From: Providencia sneebia DSM 19967
GTDB taxonomy: Bacteria > Pseudomonadota > Gammaproteobacteria > Enterobacterales > Enterobacteriaceae
NCBI RefSeq assembly: GCF_000314895.2
Contig: NZ_CM001773.1
Coordinates: forward strand, 493,296 to 523,868
Reading direction: 5' to 3'
Length of the DNA stretch: 30,573 nucleotides
Shown here: positions 1-8,800 of the stretch, piece by piece
Layout of the letters: each line of letters begins with the position of its first letter
Position numbering within the stretch: position 1 is the stretch's first letter
Program-made: the position numbers and the translations under genes
The notes under the pieces: generated by a model
The model's database searches: none
What the model was told of the DNA's origin: nothing
Seen by the model: only the letters and a program-made list of their open reading frames with translations

Positions 1-34
1 GGGATTGCTTTGTTTTTTCAGTGGGTTCACTCAT
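1..34 (-). CDS. trpS: Tryptophanyl-tRNA synthetase, N-terminal fragment cut by the window edge
   Basis: Only the first 11 codons (MSEPTEKTKQS) lie in the window. The ATG is at 34, preceded by AAAGGA about 11 nt upstream, and it starts 19 bp after the gph stop. The call rests mainly on context: in enteric bacteria trpS is the last gene of the dam-rpe-gph-trpS operon, and the spacing here fits that. TrpS charges tRNA-Trp with tryptophan in the cytoplasm. The E. coli protein starts closer to its KPIVFSG block, so this would carry a short N-terminal extension. No catalytic motif is visible, so identity is inferred. Confidence 0.6.
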   Translation of the reverse strand, partial: MSEPTEKTKQS

Positions 35-53
35 TTTTATTTATGTCCTTTAA

Positions 54-746
54 TTATTTTGGATCAGATAAACCGATAGTTGGCAGAATATCTGAAAAGT
101 GTGTTAAAACACAATCAGGCTCGCTTAATGCGATAGATTCACCATAGTTATAACCATAAGTTAGACCAACACAAGGGCATTGTGCATTTTTCGCTGCAAT
201 AATGTCATTGCGAGAATCACCAACAAACAGCAATTCTTCTTTCCGTAAGCCAAATGTACCTAATGTAAGATATAAAGGCGCAGGGTGTGGTTTTTTTTCT
301 TTTACATCATCGCCACCCAGAACAAGAGAAAAGTAGCCATCAATGCCTAATTTTTTCAGTAATGGTGCAATAAAAGGTGTTGGTTTATTCGTGACAATTG
401 CCATTGGTATTGCATGTTTAGCAAGTTCAGCCAGGGTTTCTTTAACCTCAAGGAATAGCTTACTCCCAGTTGTCACGGATGTGGCATAAAATTTATCAAA
501 ACTTTGACGAACTGCTTGATGTAATTCTGGTGTGATGGTTGCGCCAGCCCAAGTTAGTGCGCGATCAACCATGATATCTGCACCATTGCCAACCCAAATT
601 GAGATGCGCTCTTTACCTGCTGGTGGAAAACCATGTTCTTCTAATGCATTATCTAATGCTTCAGCTAAGCCACCCGCACTGTCAACAAGTGTGCCATCTA
701 AATCAAAAGCAATGGCTTTGATATTTTCTAAGCTTTGTTGTGTCAT
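54..746 (-). CDS. gph: Phosphoglycolate phosphatase (HAD superfamily)
   Basis: Hydrolyses 2-phosphoglycolate, which arises from repair of oxidised DNA 3' ends, to glycolate and phosphate in the cytoplasm. The 230-residue protein is of usual family length. HAD motif I is DLDGT at 15-19 (nucleophile D15, acid/base D17), motif II is the threonine at 119 in IVTNK, motif III is lysine 151/152 in KKPHP, and motif IV is GDSRND at 176-181. An alpha-helical cap lies between motifs I and II. The start ATG overlaps the rpe stop in an ATGA (4-bp overlap) with GAGAAGG upstream, so translation is probably coupled to rpe. It is the penultimate gene of the aroKB-damX-dam-rpe-gph-trpS operon. Confidence 0.95.
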   Translation of the reverse strand: MTQQSLENIKAIAFDLDGTLVDSAGGLAEALDNALEEHGFPPAGKERISIWVGNGADIMVDRALTWAGATITPELHQAVRQSFDKFYATSVTTGSKLFLEVKETLAELAKHAIPMAIVTNKPTPFIAPLLKKLGIDGYFSLVLGGDDVKEKKPHPAPLYLTLGTFGLRKEELLFVGDSRNDIIAAKNAQCPCVGLTYGYNYGESIALSEPDCVLTHFSDILPTIGLSDPK

Positions 747-1417
747 TGAGATACCTTCTCTAGCTCTTTACGCATTGCATCAATGACGGTTTTATAATCG
801 TGGTGACCAAAAATGGCTGAACCGGCAACAAAAGTGTCTGCCCCCGCAGCGGCAATTTCTGCGATATTATCTACTTTAACACCGCCATCAATTTCTAAAC
901 GAATGTCGTAACCACTTTCATCAATCATTTTGCGAACCTGACGTAATTTTGTCAGTGTATGAGGAATAAATGATTGCCCACCAAATCCTGGATTGACAGA
1001 CATCAGTAAGATCATATCAACTTTATCCATCACATAATCAAGATAAGAAAGTGGTGTGGCTGGATTTAAAACAACGCCCGCAGTACAACCATGTTCTTTA
1101 ATGATTTGTATTGTTCTATCAACATGTTCGCTGGCTTCAACATGGAAGCTAATGTGGTTTGCACCCGCTTTAGCAAAATCAGGAATAATTCGATCTACCG
1201 GTTTGACCATCAAATGAACATCAATAGGTGCAGTGATGCCGTAATCACGTAAAGCTTTACAAATCGGTGCTCCAAATGTGAGGTTAGGAACATAGTGATT
1301 ATCCATAACATCAAAATGTATGATATCTGCTCCTGCTTCGAGGACTTTGGCGGTATCTTCGCCTAAACGAGCAAAATCTGCAGATAAAATAGATGGGGCA
1401 ATGAGAAAATCTTTCAT
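743..1417 (-). CDS. rpe: Ribulose-phosphate 3-epimerase
   Basis: Interconverts D-ribulose 5-phosphate and D-xylulose 5-phosphate in the pentose phosphate pathway. The 224-residue TIM barrel shows the expected metal/catalytic residues: H34 and D36 in IIHFDVMD, H68 in DVHLMV, and D177 in LEIDGGV. The phosphate-binding end is also present (NPGFGGQ near 142-148 and the [12 protein letters not shown] block near the C-terminus). The start ATG at 1417 is preceded by GGAGATAAT. It lies 34 bp after dam and overlaps gph by 4 bp, as expected for one transcript. Confidence 0.97.
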   Translation of the reverse strand: MKDFLIAPSILSADFARLGEDTAKVLEAGADIIHFDVMDNHYVPNLTFGAPICKALRDYGITAPIDVHLMVKPVDRIIPDFAKAGANHISFHVEASEHVDRTIQIIKEHGCTAGVVLNPATPLSYLDYVMDKVDMILLMSVNPGFGGQSFIPHTLTKLRQVRKMIDESGYDIRLEIDGGVKVDNIAEIAAAGADTFVAGSAIFGHHDYKTVIDAMRKELEKVSQ

Positions 1418-1451
1418 TATTATCTCCGATTATTTAAACACTACCTGAAGA

Positions 1452-2336
1452 TCATTCCGTGCCTGACGGAAGGTGTATTATGTGGCTAAGTGCGACATTA
1501 CTCGTCTTTTTGGTAGCCTCTTTCACGCTATATAATGCCAATAATTCATTGACCTTATTACGATTAAGTATATTCCGGCTGATAGTCCGACGAACTTTGA
1601 CTATATGTAATGTCGCTTGATCATACCACTCCCTCGTCAATGGTGTGTCATGATTTGAGATCAGAACAGGAATTTTGCGATCTGACGACAAATGGCGAGC
1701 TAACTTGGCAAGGTTCATTTGTTCTTGTGCACTAAACGCATTGGTGTGATATGCCGTGAAATTAGCGGTTTCAGATAAAGGCGCATAAGGGGGATCACAG
1801 TAAACAACCATACCTGACTTAGCGGATAACAGCGTTGTTTCATAATTCTGTGTGAGGAAGATTGCTCTTTGCGCTTTATCGGCAAACCACAATAATTCTT
1901 CTTTAGGGAAATAAGGTTTTTTATAGCGCCCAAAAGGCACATTAAACTCTCCGCGAGAATTATAACGACATAACCCATTGTAACAATGGCGGTTTAGGTA
2001 GAGGAATAACACACTGCGGATAAACGGATCAGTCGATTGATTAAAGGCTTCTCGTTTAAGATAGTATTGTTCCGAGGTATTAAATTCAGGTGTAAAAACT
2101 TGACGGACTTCTTCAATGAAGGAGTCTGTTTGATTTTTTACTGTGTTGTAGAGGTTAATAAGGTCACTGTTGATATCAGCTAAGATGTAAGAATCATAGC
2201 TGGTGTTTAAAAAAACAGAACCAGCTCCAACAAAAGGCTCGATTAAGCAATCACCCTGTGGAAGATGTTTTTTGATATCTTCCACAATTGGGTATTTTCC
2301 GCCAGCCCATTTCAAAAAAGCGCGTGTTTTTTTCAT
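1452..2336 (-). CDS. dam: DNA adenine methylase (GATC-specific)
   Basis: Methylates N6 of adenine in GATC using S-adenosylmethionine. It sets strand discrimination for mismatch repair, the timing of replication initiation (SeqA/DnaA) and some phase-variable promoters. The 294-residue protein begins KKTRAFLKWAGGKY, the alpha-class N-terminus, has the SAM-binding FVGAG motif at 35-39, and the catalytic DPPY at 181-184 within VVYCDPPYAPL. The C-terminal target-recognition end (NHDTPLTREWY, KVRRTISRN) is conserved. It is about 16 residues longer than the E. coli enzyme, mostly as a C-terminal tail. It lies between damX (81 bp upstream) and rpe in the classical dam operon. Confidence 0.97.
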   Translation of the reverse strand: MKKTRAFLKWAGGKYPIVEDIKKHLPQGDCLIEPFVGAGSVFLNTSYDSYILADINSDLINLYNTVKNQTDSFIEEVRQVFTPEFNTSEQYYLKREAFNQSTDPFIRSVLFLYLNRHCYNGLCRYNSRGEFNVPFGRYKKPYFPKEELLWFADKAQRAIFLTQNYETTLLSAKSGMVVYCDPPYAPLSETANFTAYHTNAFSAQEQMNLAKLARHLSSDRKIPVLISNHDTPLTREWYDQATLHIVKVRRTISRNILNRNKVNELLALYSVKEATKKTSNVALSHIIHLPSGTE

Positions 2337-2417
2337 GCCGTCTTATTGTTACAAACGTTTAGAGTGATAATTAAGCACTCTTTCTGGACAGCATAATGCG
2401 CCCTCGATAAAACGTTG

Positions 2418-3296
2418 TTATTTTTGATCCTGTTGAACTTGCTTCATATTTCTAACCCAAGGTTTTTTCGCTTGAATTTCAGCTGGTAAAGTTGCTATGG
2501 CACTTTTAGCTTCATTGACAGAACGATAATTACCATGAATTAAAACATACCAAGTTTGTCCATTACGGATTGTTTTATAAACTTTGTAATTAGTCAGTTT
2601 ATTTTGTTTAGCGAAAGCTTCTAGTGTGTCAGAGCGGCTTGCACTGCTTAGTTGTAATGTATAATTACTTGCCGGAGCAGACATCAGATTACCGCTTTGT
2701 TTGTTACTTGCAGTCGTCGTTTTTGTCGGCTGTTTAGTTTGCACTGGCTGAGTATTTACTACCGGTTTTGGTTGTACTTTTTCTGTTTTCACAGGCGGTG
2801 GAGTTTGTGGTTTAGTCACAGGCTCCGTCTGAGTAATTGGTGGTGGTGCAATATTTTGCGTACCGGTATTTGATGATTGGCCTTGGCTCAAAGCATCAGC
2901 AACATCACCTGGAATTTCAATTCGCTCACCATAATTTTGCCCTTGCAGCGATTCGGCTTGGGTTGGCAACGGATTGATTGGTGGCATATTAATATCTTGC
3001 GTAGACTGATTATTACTGAGAGAGGAGGAACCAGACAGGTCAATATTACGTTCATTTGACGTATTTGTCTGTTGTTTCTCATGCTCTGTTGGCGCTTTTA
3101 ACGCAGAGCTAATCGCAATAATCAAAAGTAATAATACAAGTACACCTACACCAATCATAATATGTTGGCGAGAAAGGGTAATTTTGGATTTTACAGATGA
3201 AACTGAAGCACGATTGCGACCCGCAGGTCTATCTGATGTGTCCGGCCGTAAGTCATTCTGTGCTTGAGGCTGATTATCTGGTTTGAATTCGTCCAC
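2418..3296 (-). CDS. damX: Cell division protein DamX (SPOR domain, inner membrane)
   Basis: A bitopic inner-membrane protein that binds denuded septal peptidoglycan through its SPOR domain. Residues 1-45 are a charged cytoplasmic region, 46-65 (MIGVGVLVLLLLIIAISS) a single transmembrane helix, and about 70-205 a Gln/Thr/Pro/Lys-rich periplasmic linker. Residues 210-290 are the SPOR domain (YTLQLSSASR, then TWYVLIHGNY). The start is GTG at 3296 with a very strong GGAGGGGAAA immediately before it. At 292 residues it is clearly shorter than E. coli DamX (about 428), mainly through the low-complexity regions. It lies between aroB and dam; a 310-bp gap upstream suggests an internal promoter. Confidence 0.92.
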   Translation of the reverse strand: MDEFKPDNQPQAQNDLRPDTSDRPAGRNRASVSSVKSKITLSRQHIMIGVGVLVLLLLIIAISSALKAPTEHEKQQTNTSNERNIDLSGSSSLSNNQSTQDINMPPINPLPTQAESLQGQNYGERIEIPGDVADALSQGQSSNTGTQNIAPPPITQTEPVTKPQTPPPVKTEKVQPKPVVNTQPVQTKQPTKTTTASNKQSGNLMSAPASNYTLQLSSASRSDTLEAFAKQNKLTNYKVYKTIRNGQTWYVLIHGNYRSVNEAKSAIATLPAEIQAKKPWVRNMKQVQQDQK

Positions 3297-3606
3297 TTTC
3301 CCCTCCCGAATAAATATCGCCTAATGATAGAGGCAATATCGCTCTTTTCATTTCGGCCTTATAACAATCAATAAATTAACTTGTTTATAAAAGTCATGAT
3401 TGTCATCAATAATGCAATTCACTCATTTTACATGAATTGAGAATGATATGCCTATTATCTACAGTAAAACCTAACCAAGAGTAGATGCTATAGCTTAAAG
3501 CATACATCATAATCTAACGATTTTATGCTATATCTGCCAGTAACATTTTAAATCATAGGACTATCTATCGATAATTGTTACTTTCTAGCGGCTAATTATT
3601 GCTCAA
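3297..3606. other. Gene-free leader between aroB and damX (310 bp)
   Basis: No convincing ORF on either strand. It is AT-rich and sits inside the operon, so it probably holds an internal promoter for damX-dam, but I could not pick one with good -35/-10 spacing. Just before the damX ribosome-binding site (about 3317-3345) a stem of roughly 8 bp can form (ATATTGCC with GGCGATAT, one G-U pair), which could influence damX translation. Confidence 0.4.
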
Positions 3607-4695
3607 TTACGGTAAACAGGCTGAAATTGCCTTTTTGACTATTGGCATTTCCACATCTGAACGTAGTTCAGCATGACCAATGTCAGTTGGTAATATCAGA
3701 TGTAACTTACCGCCGACCACTTTTTTATCTCGCATCATGTGAGGTAAGTAATCGTCAGGTTGCATTTGAATTGGACCGACAACAGGTAATTGTGCACGTT
3801 TCAATAACGCAATGAGTCGTTCAGTTTGCTCTGCTGAGAATGTACCAGCTAGCTCAGCTGTTTTTGCCGCCATCACCATGCCTACTGCAACGGCTTCTCC
3901 ATGCAGCCAAACTCCATAGCCCATATGAGTTTCAATTGCATGACCAAAGGTATGACCAAGATTAAGCAGTGCGCGTAAACCGCTTGTCTCTTTTTCATCG
4001 GCGGCGACAACTTGTGCTTTTAATTCACAACAGCGGCGGATGCAGTATGCCATTGCTTGATTATCTAAGGCTATCAATGCGTCAATGTTATCTTCTAGCC
4101 AAGTAAAAAATTCGCCATCAAGAATAACGCCATATTTGATCACCTCAGCAAGGCCTGAAGATAACTCACGTTTAGGTAAAGTTTTTAGGCTATCAAGATC
4201 AACAACCACAGAAGCGGGTTGATAGAAAGCACCTATCATATTTTTACCTAAAGGATGGTTTACAGCCGTTTTTCCTCCAACGGAGGAATCCACTTGGGAT
4301 AACAATGTGGTTGGAACTTGAATAAAACGCACACCACGTTGGTAACTTGCTGCTGCAAACCCAGTTAAATCACCGATAACCCCCCCACCAAGAGCAATGA
4401 GGGTTGTATCACGGCTGTGATGTTTTTCTAGTAGCGCGGTAAATACATCATTCATGATGAATAACGATTTATATTGTTCACCATCGGGAAGAATAATGGA
4501 GTCTACTTTTACGCCTTGTGCTGTAAGTACTTGTGTTAATTTATCAAGATAAATAGGTGCAAGTGTTTCATTGGTTACTACCATTGCTCTTTGGCCTGAT
4601 TCGAGTGGCCAAAATGCATCCGGTTGGTTATAAAGACCTGGCGCAATTGTGATTGGATAACTGCGTTCATCCAGAGTAACGGTCACTTTTTCCAT
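3607..4695 (-). CDS. aroB: 3-dehydroquinate synthase
   Basis: Second step of the shikimate pathway: converts DAHP to 3-dehydroquinate using NAD and a divalent metal. The 362-residue protein has NAD-binding blocks DGEQYKS (71-77) and [13 protein letters not shown] (103-115), the [15 protein letters not shown] substrate-binding stretch (128-142), and the three zinc ligands E184 (GLAEVIKYG), H248 (NLGHTFGH) and H265 (LHGEAVAVG). Length and architecture are standard. It lies 48 bp downstream of aroK, the usual aroKB pair, and feeds aromatic amino acid synthesis. Confidence 0.97.
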   Translation of the reverse strand: MEKVTVTLDERSYPITIAPGLYNQPDAFWPLESGQRAMVVTNETLAPIYLDKLTQVLTAQGVKVDSIILPDGEQYKSLFIMNDVFTALLEKHHSRDTTLIALGGGVIGDLTGFAAASYQRGVRFIQVPTTLLSQVDSSVGGKTAVNHPLGKNMIGAFYQPASVVVDLDSLKTLPKRELSSGLAEVIKYGVILDGEFFTWLEDNIDALIALDNQAMAYCIRRCCELKAQVVAADEKETSGLRALLNLGHTFGHAIETHMGYGVWLHGEAVAVGMVMAAKTAELAGTFSAEQTERLIALLKRAQLPVVGPIQMQPDDYLPHMMRDKKVVGGKLHLILPTDIGHAELRSDVEMPIVKKAISACLP

Positions 4696-4743
4696 TATGT
4701 TTCACCTTGAACAATATTAACCCTGAAAAATTAACAGTATGAC

Positions 4744-5265
4744 TTAGTTTTTTTCTAACATTTCGATGATTTGGTTGGCAACAACTTTAGCGCTTTGCTC
4801 ATCGGTATGAATAGTGATGTCCGCAATTTCCTCATACATCGGATTGCGTTCAGATGCTAATTTTTCAAGAACTTCACGTGCTGGCTCATCGACTTGCAAT
4901 AAAGGACGTTTTTTATCGCGCTGAGTCCGAGAGAGTTGTTTCTCGATAGTGGTTTCAAGATACACAACAACACCTCGAGCGGAAAGACGATTACGAGTTT
5001 CTTTCGATTTTACTGAACCACCACCAGTAGCAAGTACAATACCTTGTTTTTCGGTAAGTTCATTGATGATTTTCTCTTCGCGATCGCGGAAGCCTTCCTC
5101 GCCTTCTAGGTCAAAGACCCAGCCTACATCTGCGCCAGTGCGTTTTTCAATCTCGTGATCAGAGTCGAAAAACTCCATATTAAGCTGTTGAGCCAATTGA
5201 CGACCAATAGTGCTTTTTCCGGCACCCATAGGTCCAACCAGAAAGATATTGCGTTTCTCTGCCAT
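4744..5265 (-). CDS. aroK: Shikimate kinase 1
   Basis: Phosphorylates shikimate to shikimate 3-phosphate with ATP. The 173-residue P-loop kinase has Walker A GPMGAGKS at 11-18, the shikimate-binding aspartates D34/D36 in [10 protein letters not shown]60 in GFRDRE, a GGGS glycine motif near 81-84, and the RPLL lid segment near 120. The start ATG at 5265 has no strong Shine-Dalgarno sequence (an A-rich stretch precedes it). It is the first gene of the aroKB-damX-dam operon; its promoter should lie in the 504-bp leader to its right. Confidence 0.96.
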   Translation of the reverse strand: MAEKRNIFLVGPMGAGKSTIGRQLAQQLNMEFFDSDHEIEKRTGADVGWVFDLEGEEGFRDREEKIINELTEKQGIVLATGGGSVKSKETRNRLSARGVVVYLETTIEKQLSRTQRDKKRPLLQVDEPAREVLEKLASERNPMYEEIADITIHTDEQSAKVVANQIIEMLEKN

Positions 5266-5769
5266 GTTTTTTGGTATTACTACGATTATTCGTTAATGAT
5301 AACCCGCCCCGCCAATTGAATTAGCGACGGGACCTAAACTGAAACCTCATGAGTGATAAGTGAGATCAGATAATAAAATTATCTCAATACATCAACCTGA
5401 ATTGCAACTATATAAATGTGGCACTGAGCGAACAAAGTGCCATATTTGGTGTTACTGGTTTCTTTTGTTGAGCCGTCTATGTTGCCTAACGTTTTGTTCA
5501 ATATGAGTTTTAACGATAATTCGACAACAACAAAAATGTGAAGTACTCGCTAATTTATAGATCAAATTGATGGCGACTATTTTATAGGCGGCTGATAGCT
5601 TGTTCTTTCATCTATTGATACTTAGAACACTCAATGGGTAACCTTGTATGCTAAAACGACGCCAGCGTCAAATTTATCCTGTAGGTTTATGGCATAAAAA
5701 TAGGCGTTATCGACTCTATTTAGCCTTGTTTTCATTCAACTAATTGAAGTATAGGCATTATTTTTTTCG
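5266..5769. other. 504-bp gene-free leader between hofQ and aroK
   Basis: No supportable gene. It contains a GC-rich segment close to aroK (about 5303-5331) that can fold as an imperfect hairpin in the aroK leader (CCCG and CGC on one side, GCG and CGGG on the other). A longer hairpin sits at 5415-5446. A plus-strand 31-codon ORF at 5648-5743 lacks a ribosome-binding site and is not called. A comparable long gap upstream of aroK is present in E. coli, where aroK promoters reside, so regulation of the aroKB-dam operon is the likely content. Confidence 0.5.
5415..5446. terminator. Hairpin between hofQ and aroK
   Basis: An inverted repeat: TGGCACT (5419-5425) pairs with AGTGCCA (5436-5442) over a 10-nt loop, extended outward to about 11 bp with one G-U pair. 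Neither strand has a proper T-run after it, so it may be a weak or Rho-assisted terminator/attenuator separating hof and aroK transcription. This role is inferred from position. Confidence 0.4.
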
Positions 5770-6816
5770 TTAAATATTCACTAACTTAGGTGTAATAAAT
5801 ATCACGAGAACTCTGCGATCGATATGTTCCCCCGTGTTTGTAAACAATTCTCCTAATAGTGGAATATTGGATAAAAAAGGTAAGCCTGATTTTGTTTTTT
5901 CTTGCTTTTGTTGAAAAATTCCACCGAGAATCAATGTTTCATTATTTTTAATAGTGACAGAGGTGGCGATTTCTTGTTTATTGATGGCTAAATGATGATT
6001 TTCGCTGGTGGTCAATGCGGTATCTGGTGAGTTATGACTGATCTTAAGTAATAATTTAACGTGTTCATCTCGGGTAATTGTTGGCGTGACTTCCATGCCA
6101 AGTACGGCGTCTTTAAATTGTACCTGTGTTTTCTTTTCGCTACTTGTAACATAAGGAATTTCAGTTCCTTGCTGAATGCTTGCTGGGTTTTCATGGGATG
6201 CAATAAGGCGAGGACTGGCAATAATTGATAATAAATTCTCTTTTTCTAACGCATTTAGTTTTAGCTCTAATATGCCCTCCCCAATGTTCAGTAAATTGAA
6301 GTTGAACTCACCAGAGCGCGAACTGTAGCGGTTATAGTGCTGATAACGACTATTATTTGGGCTGCCTGATAACATTCCCCATTCCAGTCCAAGCTCTTGT
6401 AATGCCATGCGGCTACTACTGATTATGTGAGCCGTAATTTGGACTTGTTGTTTTGGTGTATCCAACTGCTTTACCCACTCTTCTATTAATGGCAGCCTTG
6501 ACTCTATGTCTTTGACTAAAAGACTATTTGTGAGTTGGTGATAATTAACGGTGCCTTTTGGGGAAAGCAAGGATGAACCTACTTGCTGTAATTGTTGCAT
6601 TGCCTCTTTTGCATCAATAGAGGCCAGTTTTATGATTTTTTGATTAAAAATAGGCTCTTGAATATTAGTTGTGGTTTGGGTTTGTGTTATTGAAGCTGGG
6701 ATGCCAGTTTGATCGGGTGGATAAATAGGAATAAAAGGATCTCTCATCTCTTGAGCCAATCCTTGGGGTATTGCTATTAATATAAGGGATATCGCTAAAA
6801 TAAGTTTATTTTTCAT
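5770..6816 (-). CDS. hofQ: HofQ-type secretin, shortened and fused to a HofP-like N-terminus
   Basis: Outer-membrane secretin of the Hof (PilQ/ComE-like) type IV pilus/DNA-uptake system. I start at ATG 6816, which gives a signal peptide (MKNKLILAISLILIAIPQGLAQ is basic then hydrophobic) with AAGGA upstream; the ATG at 6828 sits directly on that motif. After the signal comes EMRDPFIP, the hallmark of HofP/PilP proteins, then about 25 variable residues. From IFNQKIIKLASIDAKEA onward it matches the HofQ N1-like domain (SSLLSPKGTVNYHQLTNSLLV) and secretin core (SIIASPRLIASHENPASIQQG, then VLGMEVTPTI). It ends normally (VLVIFITPKLV). The N0/STN domain of E. coli HofQ (about 60-80 residues) is missing, so the protein is about 348 residues rather than about 412. 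Overlaps hofO by 11 bp. Confidence 0.85.
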   Translation of the reverse strand: MKNKLILAISLILIAIPQGLAQEMRDPFIPIYPPDQTGIPASITQTQTTTNIQEPIFNQKIIKLASIDAKEAMQQLQQVGSSLLSPKGTVNYHQLTNSLLVKDIESRLPLIEEWVKQLDTPKQQVQITAHIISSSRMALQELGLEWGMLSGSPNNSRYQHYNRYSSRSGEFNFNLLNIGEGILELKLNALEKENLLSIIASPRLIASHENPASIQQGTEIPYVTSSEKKTQVQFKDAVLGMEVTPTITRDEHVKLLLKISHNSPDTALTTSENHHLAINKQEIATSVTIKNNETLILGGIFQQKQEKTKSGLPFLSNIPLLGELFTNTGEHIDRRVLVIFITPKLVNI

Positions 6817-7357
6817 GGGTAATATCATCCTTGATAAATGAAATAGTGAGTGTTGCAGTTAAATACCCATGTTGAGGCTGAAAATTAGCACTGGATAGTA
6901 GCCCTTTTGGATTTGGTGATGATAATATAATTGCTTGAATACATTTATAAATATCAGGATAAGTTCCTTGAATTTCAATGGTGTAAATTTTTTCTTGTGT
7001 ATCTGAATTGATAGAAGGTTGTAGGCGATTAAGTTTGACATAACTCTTATCTATAACATGTTGAATATGAATGATAAATTGTTGTTGATTTTGATTGGGG
7101 ATAGCGATTTGTTGATTTAACTGAGTTATTTCTTGTTCTAAGCTATTTAATGACGGGAGATCATGAATAGTTGATCTATTTTGCTGCAACTGAATATTAA
7201 TTTCATTGCTCTTGGATTTTAACGCTGTTATTTGTTGGTGCTTTTCTTGCCAGTAAACTTGGTAATAGGTGACTGAAAATAAAATAGCCAGAACAAGTAT
7301 AGGTAAACTTTGCAGCCAAACGGGTCGATACCAAAAGGTAGAGGAAGCATCATTCAT
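6806..7357 (-). CDS. hofO: HofO, PilO-like inner-membrane pilus assembly protein
   Basis: Probable PilO-class component of the inner-membrane alignment complex of the Hof system. The start at ATG 7357 (MNDASSTFW) is chosen because AGGAGGG sits 5 nt upstream; a longer frame to 7381 lacks this. The 183-residue protein has a short cytoplasmic N-terminus, one transmembrane helix at about 16-36 (LPILVLAILFSVTYYQVYW), a Gln/Asn-rich coiled coil at about 40-95, and a periplasmic ferredoxin-like C-terminal domain. Sequence identity to E. coli HofO (146 residues) is low, so assignment rests on topology and position: it overlaps hofN by 8 bp and hofQ by 11 bp. Confidence 0.75.
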   Translation of the reverse strand: MNDASSTFWYRPVWLQSLPILVLAILFSVTYYQVYWQEKHQQITALKSKSNEINIQLQQNRSTIHDLPSLNSLEQEITQLNQQIAIPNQNQQQFIIHIQHVIDKSYVKLNRLQPSINSDTQEKIYTIEIQGTYPDIYKCIQAIILSSPNPKGLLSSANFQPQHGYLTATLTISFIKDDITHEK

Positions 7358-7889
7358 GTCGCCCTCCTGAGTGATGCGCACCCAAATGTAAGTAATGAAT
7401 ATCTTTGCTTCTGCCCATATTGGCTAACTGGATAGTCTGTATTGATGGATTTTTATCTAATTGAGTGATGAATTGGCTAATATCATGAAAATCATAGCTA
7501 TTTGCTTTTATTTCAATTTTTTCCCCCAAGAATGAAAAATGAGATAACCAGCATTTTTGAGGAACAATAGTTGGCATACTATGCAGTAACTTAAGCCGTG
7601 ATAAATTATTTGCTGTTTTTTGCTCAATAGCTTGTTTTTGTGTAATTAATTTATTGAGTTGCTTTTGTTTATGATTAATTGTGTAAATTAATTTTTTGCT
7701 CTGTTGGTATTGATGTTGGTTTTGTTGGTAAGAAAGTTGTAATTTCTGGAGTTCCGCTTGTTGTAGATTATGAATGATACATGCTGTTATGATTAACATG
7801 ATGATTTTCATCAACAATAAAATACAAAACACCTGCTTTTTTTGTGAAATACTTTGTTGTCGCCAAGGTAAAAAGTTAACTTGATACAT
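7350..7889 (-). CDS. hofN: HofN, PilN-like inner-membrane pilus assembly protein
   Basis: PilN-class bitopic protein of the Hof assembly platform. The N-terminus (YQVNFLPWRQQ) carries the NFLPWR motif by which PilN proteins bind PilM (HofM). One transmembrane helix follows at about 20-41 (QVFCILLLMKIIMLIITAC), then a long Gln/Lys-rich coiled coil (about 42-95) and a periplasmic domain (WLSHFSFLGEKIEIKANS). At 179 residues the length equals that of E. coli HofN as I recall it. The ATG at 7889 has AAGGA 8 nt upstream and lies within the last 14 bp of hofM, so translation is probably coupled. Confidence 0.88.
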   Translation of the reverse strand: MYQVNFLPWRQQSISQKKQVFCILLLMKIIMLIITACIIHNLQQAELQKLQLSYQQNQHQYQQSKKLIYTINHKQKQLNKLITQKQAIEQKTANNLSRLKLLHSMPTIVPQKCWLSHFSFLGEKIEIKANSYDFHDISQFITQLDKNPSIQTIQLANMGRSKDIHYLHLGAHHSGGRHE

Positions 7890-8709
7890 ATTCGTTATCC
7901 TTTCCTCGTAATGCTAAACCCGCAGCAATCACAAAATCGCCAAGTTGGTGAGGGATTTTTATGGTGTGAGAGTGAAATGCTTGCAATAAATTCCAAGAAT
8001 GCTCTGCATCAGGTTCATGATGATCACTGATATAATAAATCGGCTGATTAAGCTGTTCTGTCAGTAATGGAATAAGCTGGGATAACGATGTTATTGCGTT
8101 TTCCTGAATCTGGTTATAGCTTGTTGGTTGGCTTATTGGGCCTACCCATAGCCATTCACCTTGACGATAATGAACAAGCCAACTTTCATCTGGCAAGCCT
8201 GCGCTCCTTGCTAGGTAGCGTAAAGCACAAGGTGCCACATCAATGGCTTTTAGGGTGAATCCGCTTTTAGAAAAGAGGTCTTGCCAAAAGAGAATATCTG
8301 TCTTGCGTGCGCCATTTAGGTAGGCTTGATTATTGATGATACGGTAATCAATAATTCTTTCTTCGGCATTTAATGGAAAGTATTTTTCTGCTCTGGCTTG
8401 TAAGTACCAATCCAGCTCAGGTTGCTGTAAAGGAAGGTGCTCAGGAAGTGTAATTTGTTGTTTTAATGTTCGTAACGAAGGTAATGAAGTCGAAACGTGG
8501 CAATTTCTTGGTAACTTTTTACGCCACTGATTTAAAATGTCGAGTAAAATTGATTGCTGTTCAATTTCAGTATCGCTAGCAAAATTATCAGGCAAATTGT
8601 GTTGCCAACATTCGCAAAGATGCCAGTATTTACGGTGTTTACGTACTGCGACAAGTTGAATGGTGGTTTGGGATAGGTTGATCCCAATATTCCATCTGCG
8701 TGAATACAT
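7876..8709 (-). CDS. hofM: HofM, PilM-like actin-fold pilus assembly protein
   Basis: Cytoplasmic actin-like (PilM/FtsA fold) protein expected to bind HofN and anchor the Hof platform. I start at ATG 8709 (MYSRRWNIGINLS) because AAGGAG sits 7 nt upstream; TTG 8730 and ATG 8727 are upstream alternatives without a Shine-Dalgarno. The IGINLSQTTIQLVAV strand at the N-terminus is the phosphate-1-like loop of the fold, and the C-terminus DFVIAAGLALRG is the typical PilM ending. It is the first gene of the hof cluster, divergent from mrcA, the same arrangement as in E. coli and as comA in Haemophilus competence. About 277 residues. Confidence 0.85.
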   Translation of the reverse strand: MYSRRWNIGINLSQTTIQLVAVRKHRKYWHLCECWQHNLPDNFASDTEIEQQSILLDILNQWRKKLPRNCHVSTSLPSLRTLKQQITLPEHLPLQQPELDWYLQARAEKYFPLNAEERIIDYRIINNQAYLNGARKTDILFWQDLFSKSGFTLKAIDVAPCALRYLARSAGLPDESWLVHYRQGEWLWVGPISQPTSYNQIQENAITSLSQLIPLLTEQLNQPIYYISDHHEPDAEHSWNLLQAFHSHTIKIPHQLGDFVIAAGLALRGKDNEYVSS

Positions 8710-8785
8710 AGATGATCTCCTTATCATCAATGAATAAATTACATTTTCTATTGGTTTGTATAAGCTTTATACTACGCGTCCGTTA

Positions 8786-8800
8786 TACCTAAAATAGGTA
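8786..8800. promoter_or_regulatory. Inverted repeat in the divergent hofM/mrcA promoter region
   Basis: TACCTA-AAA-TAGGTA is a perfect 6-bp inverted repeat in the 207-bp space between the two divergent starts, followed by a T-run on the plus strand (8803-8810). It could be an operator or a minor hairpin. Nothing links it to a named regulator. A second dyad lies nearby, CGAC-N10-GTCG at about 8816-8833, with TGTGA inside it. Confidence 0.3.

Noticed and set aside
3430..3470. Fur-box-like sequence (GAGAATGATATGCC...) between aroB and damX
   Set aside because: Only one hexamer repeat fits; the second half does not match the consensus.
5648..5743. 31-codon plus-strand ORF (MLKRRQRQIYPVGLWHKN...) between aroK and hofQ
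   Set aside because: No ribosome-binding site, no hydrophobic segment and no known small-protein match; the basic composition alone is not enough.
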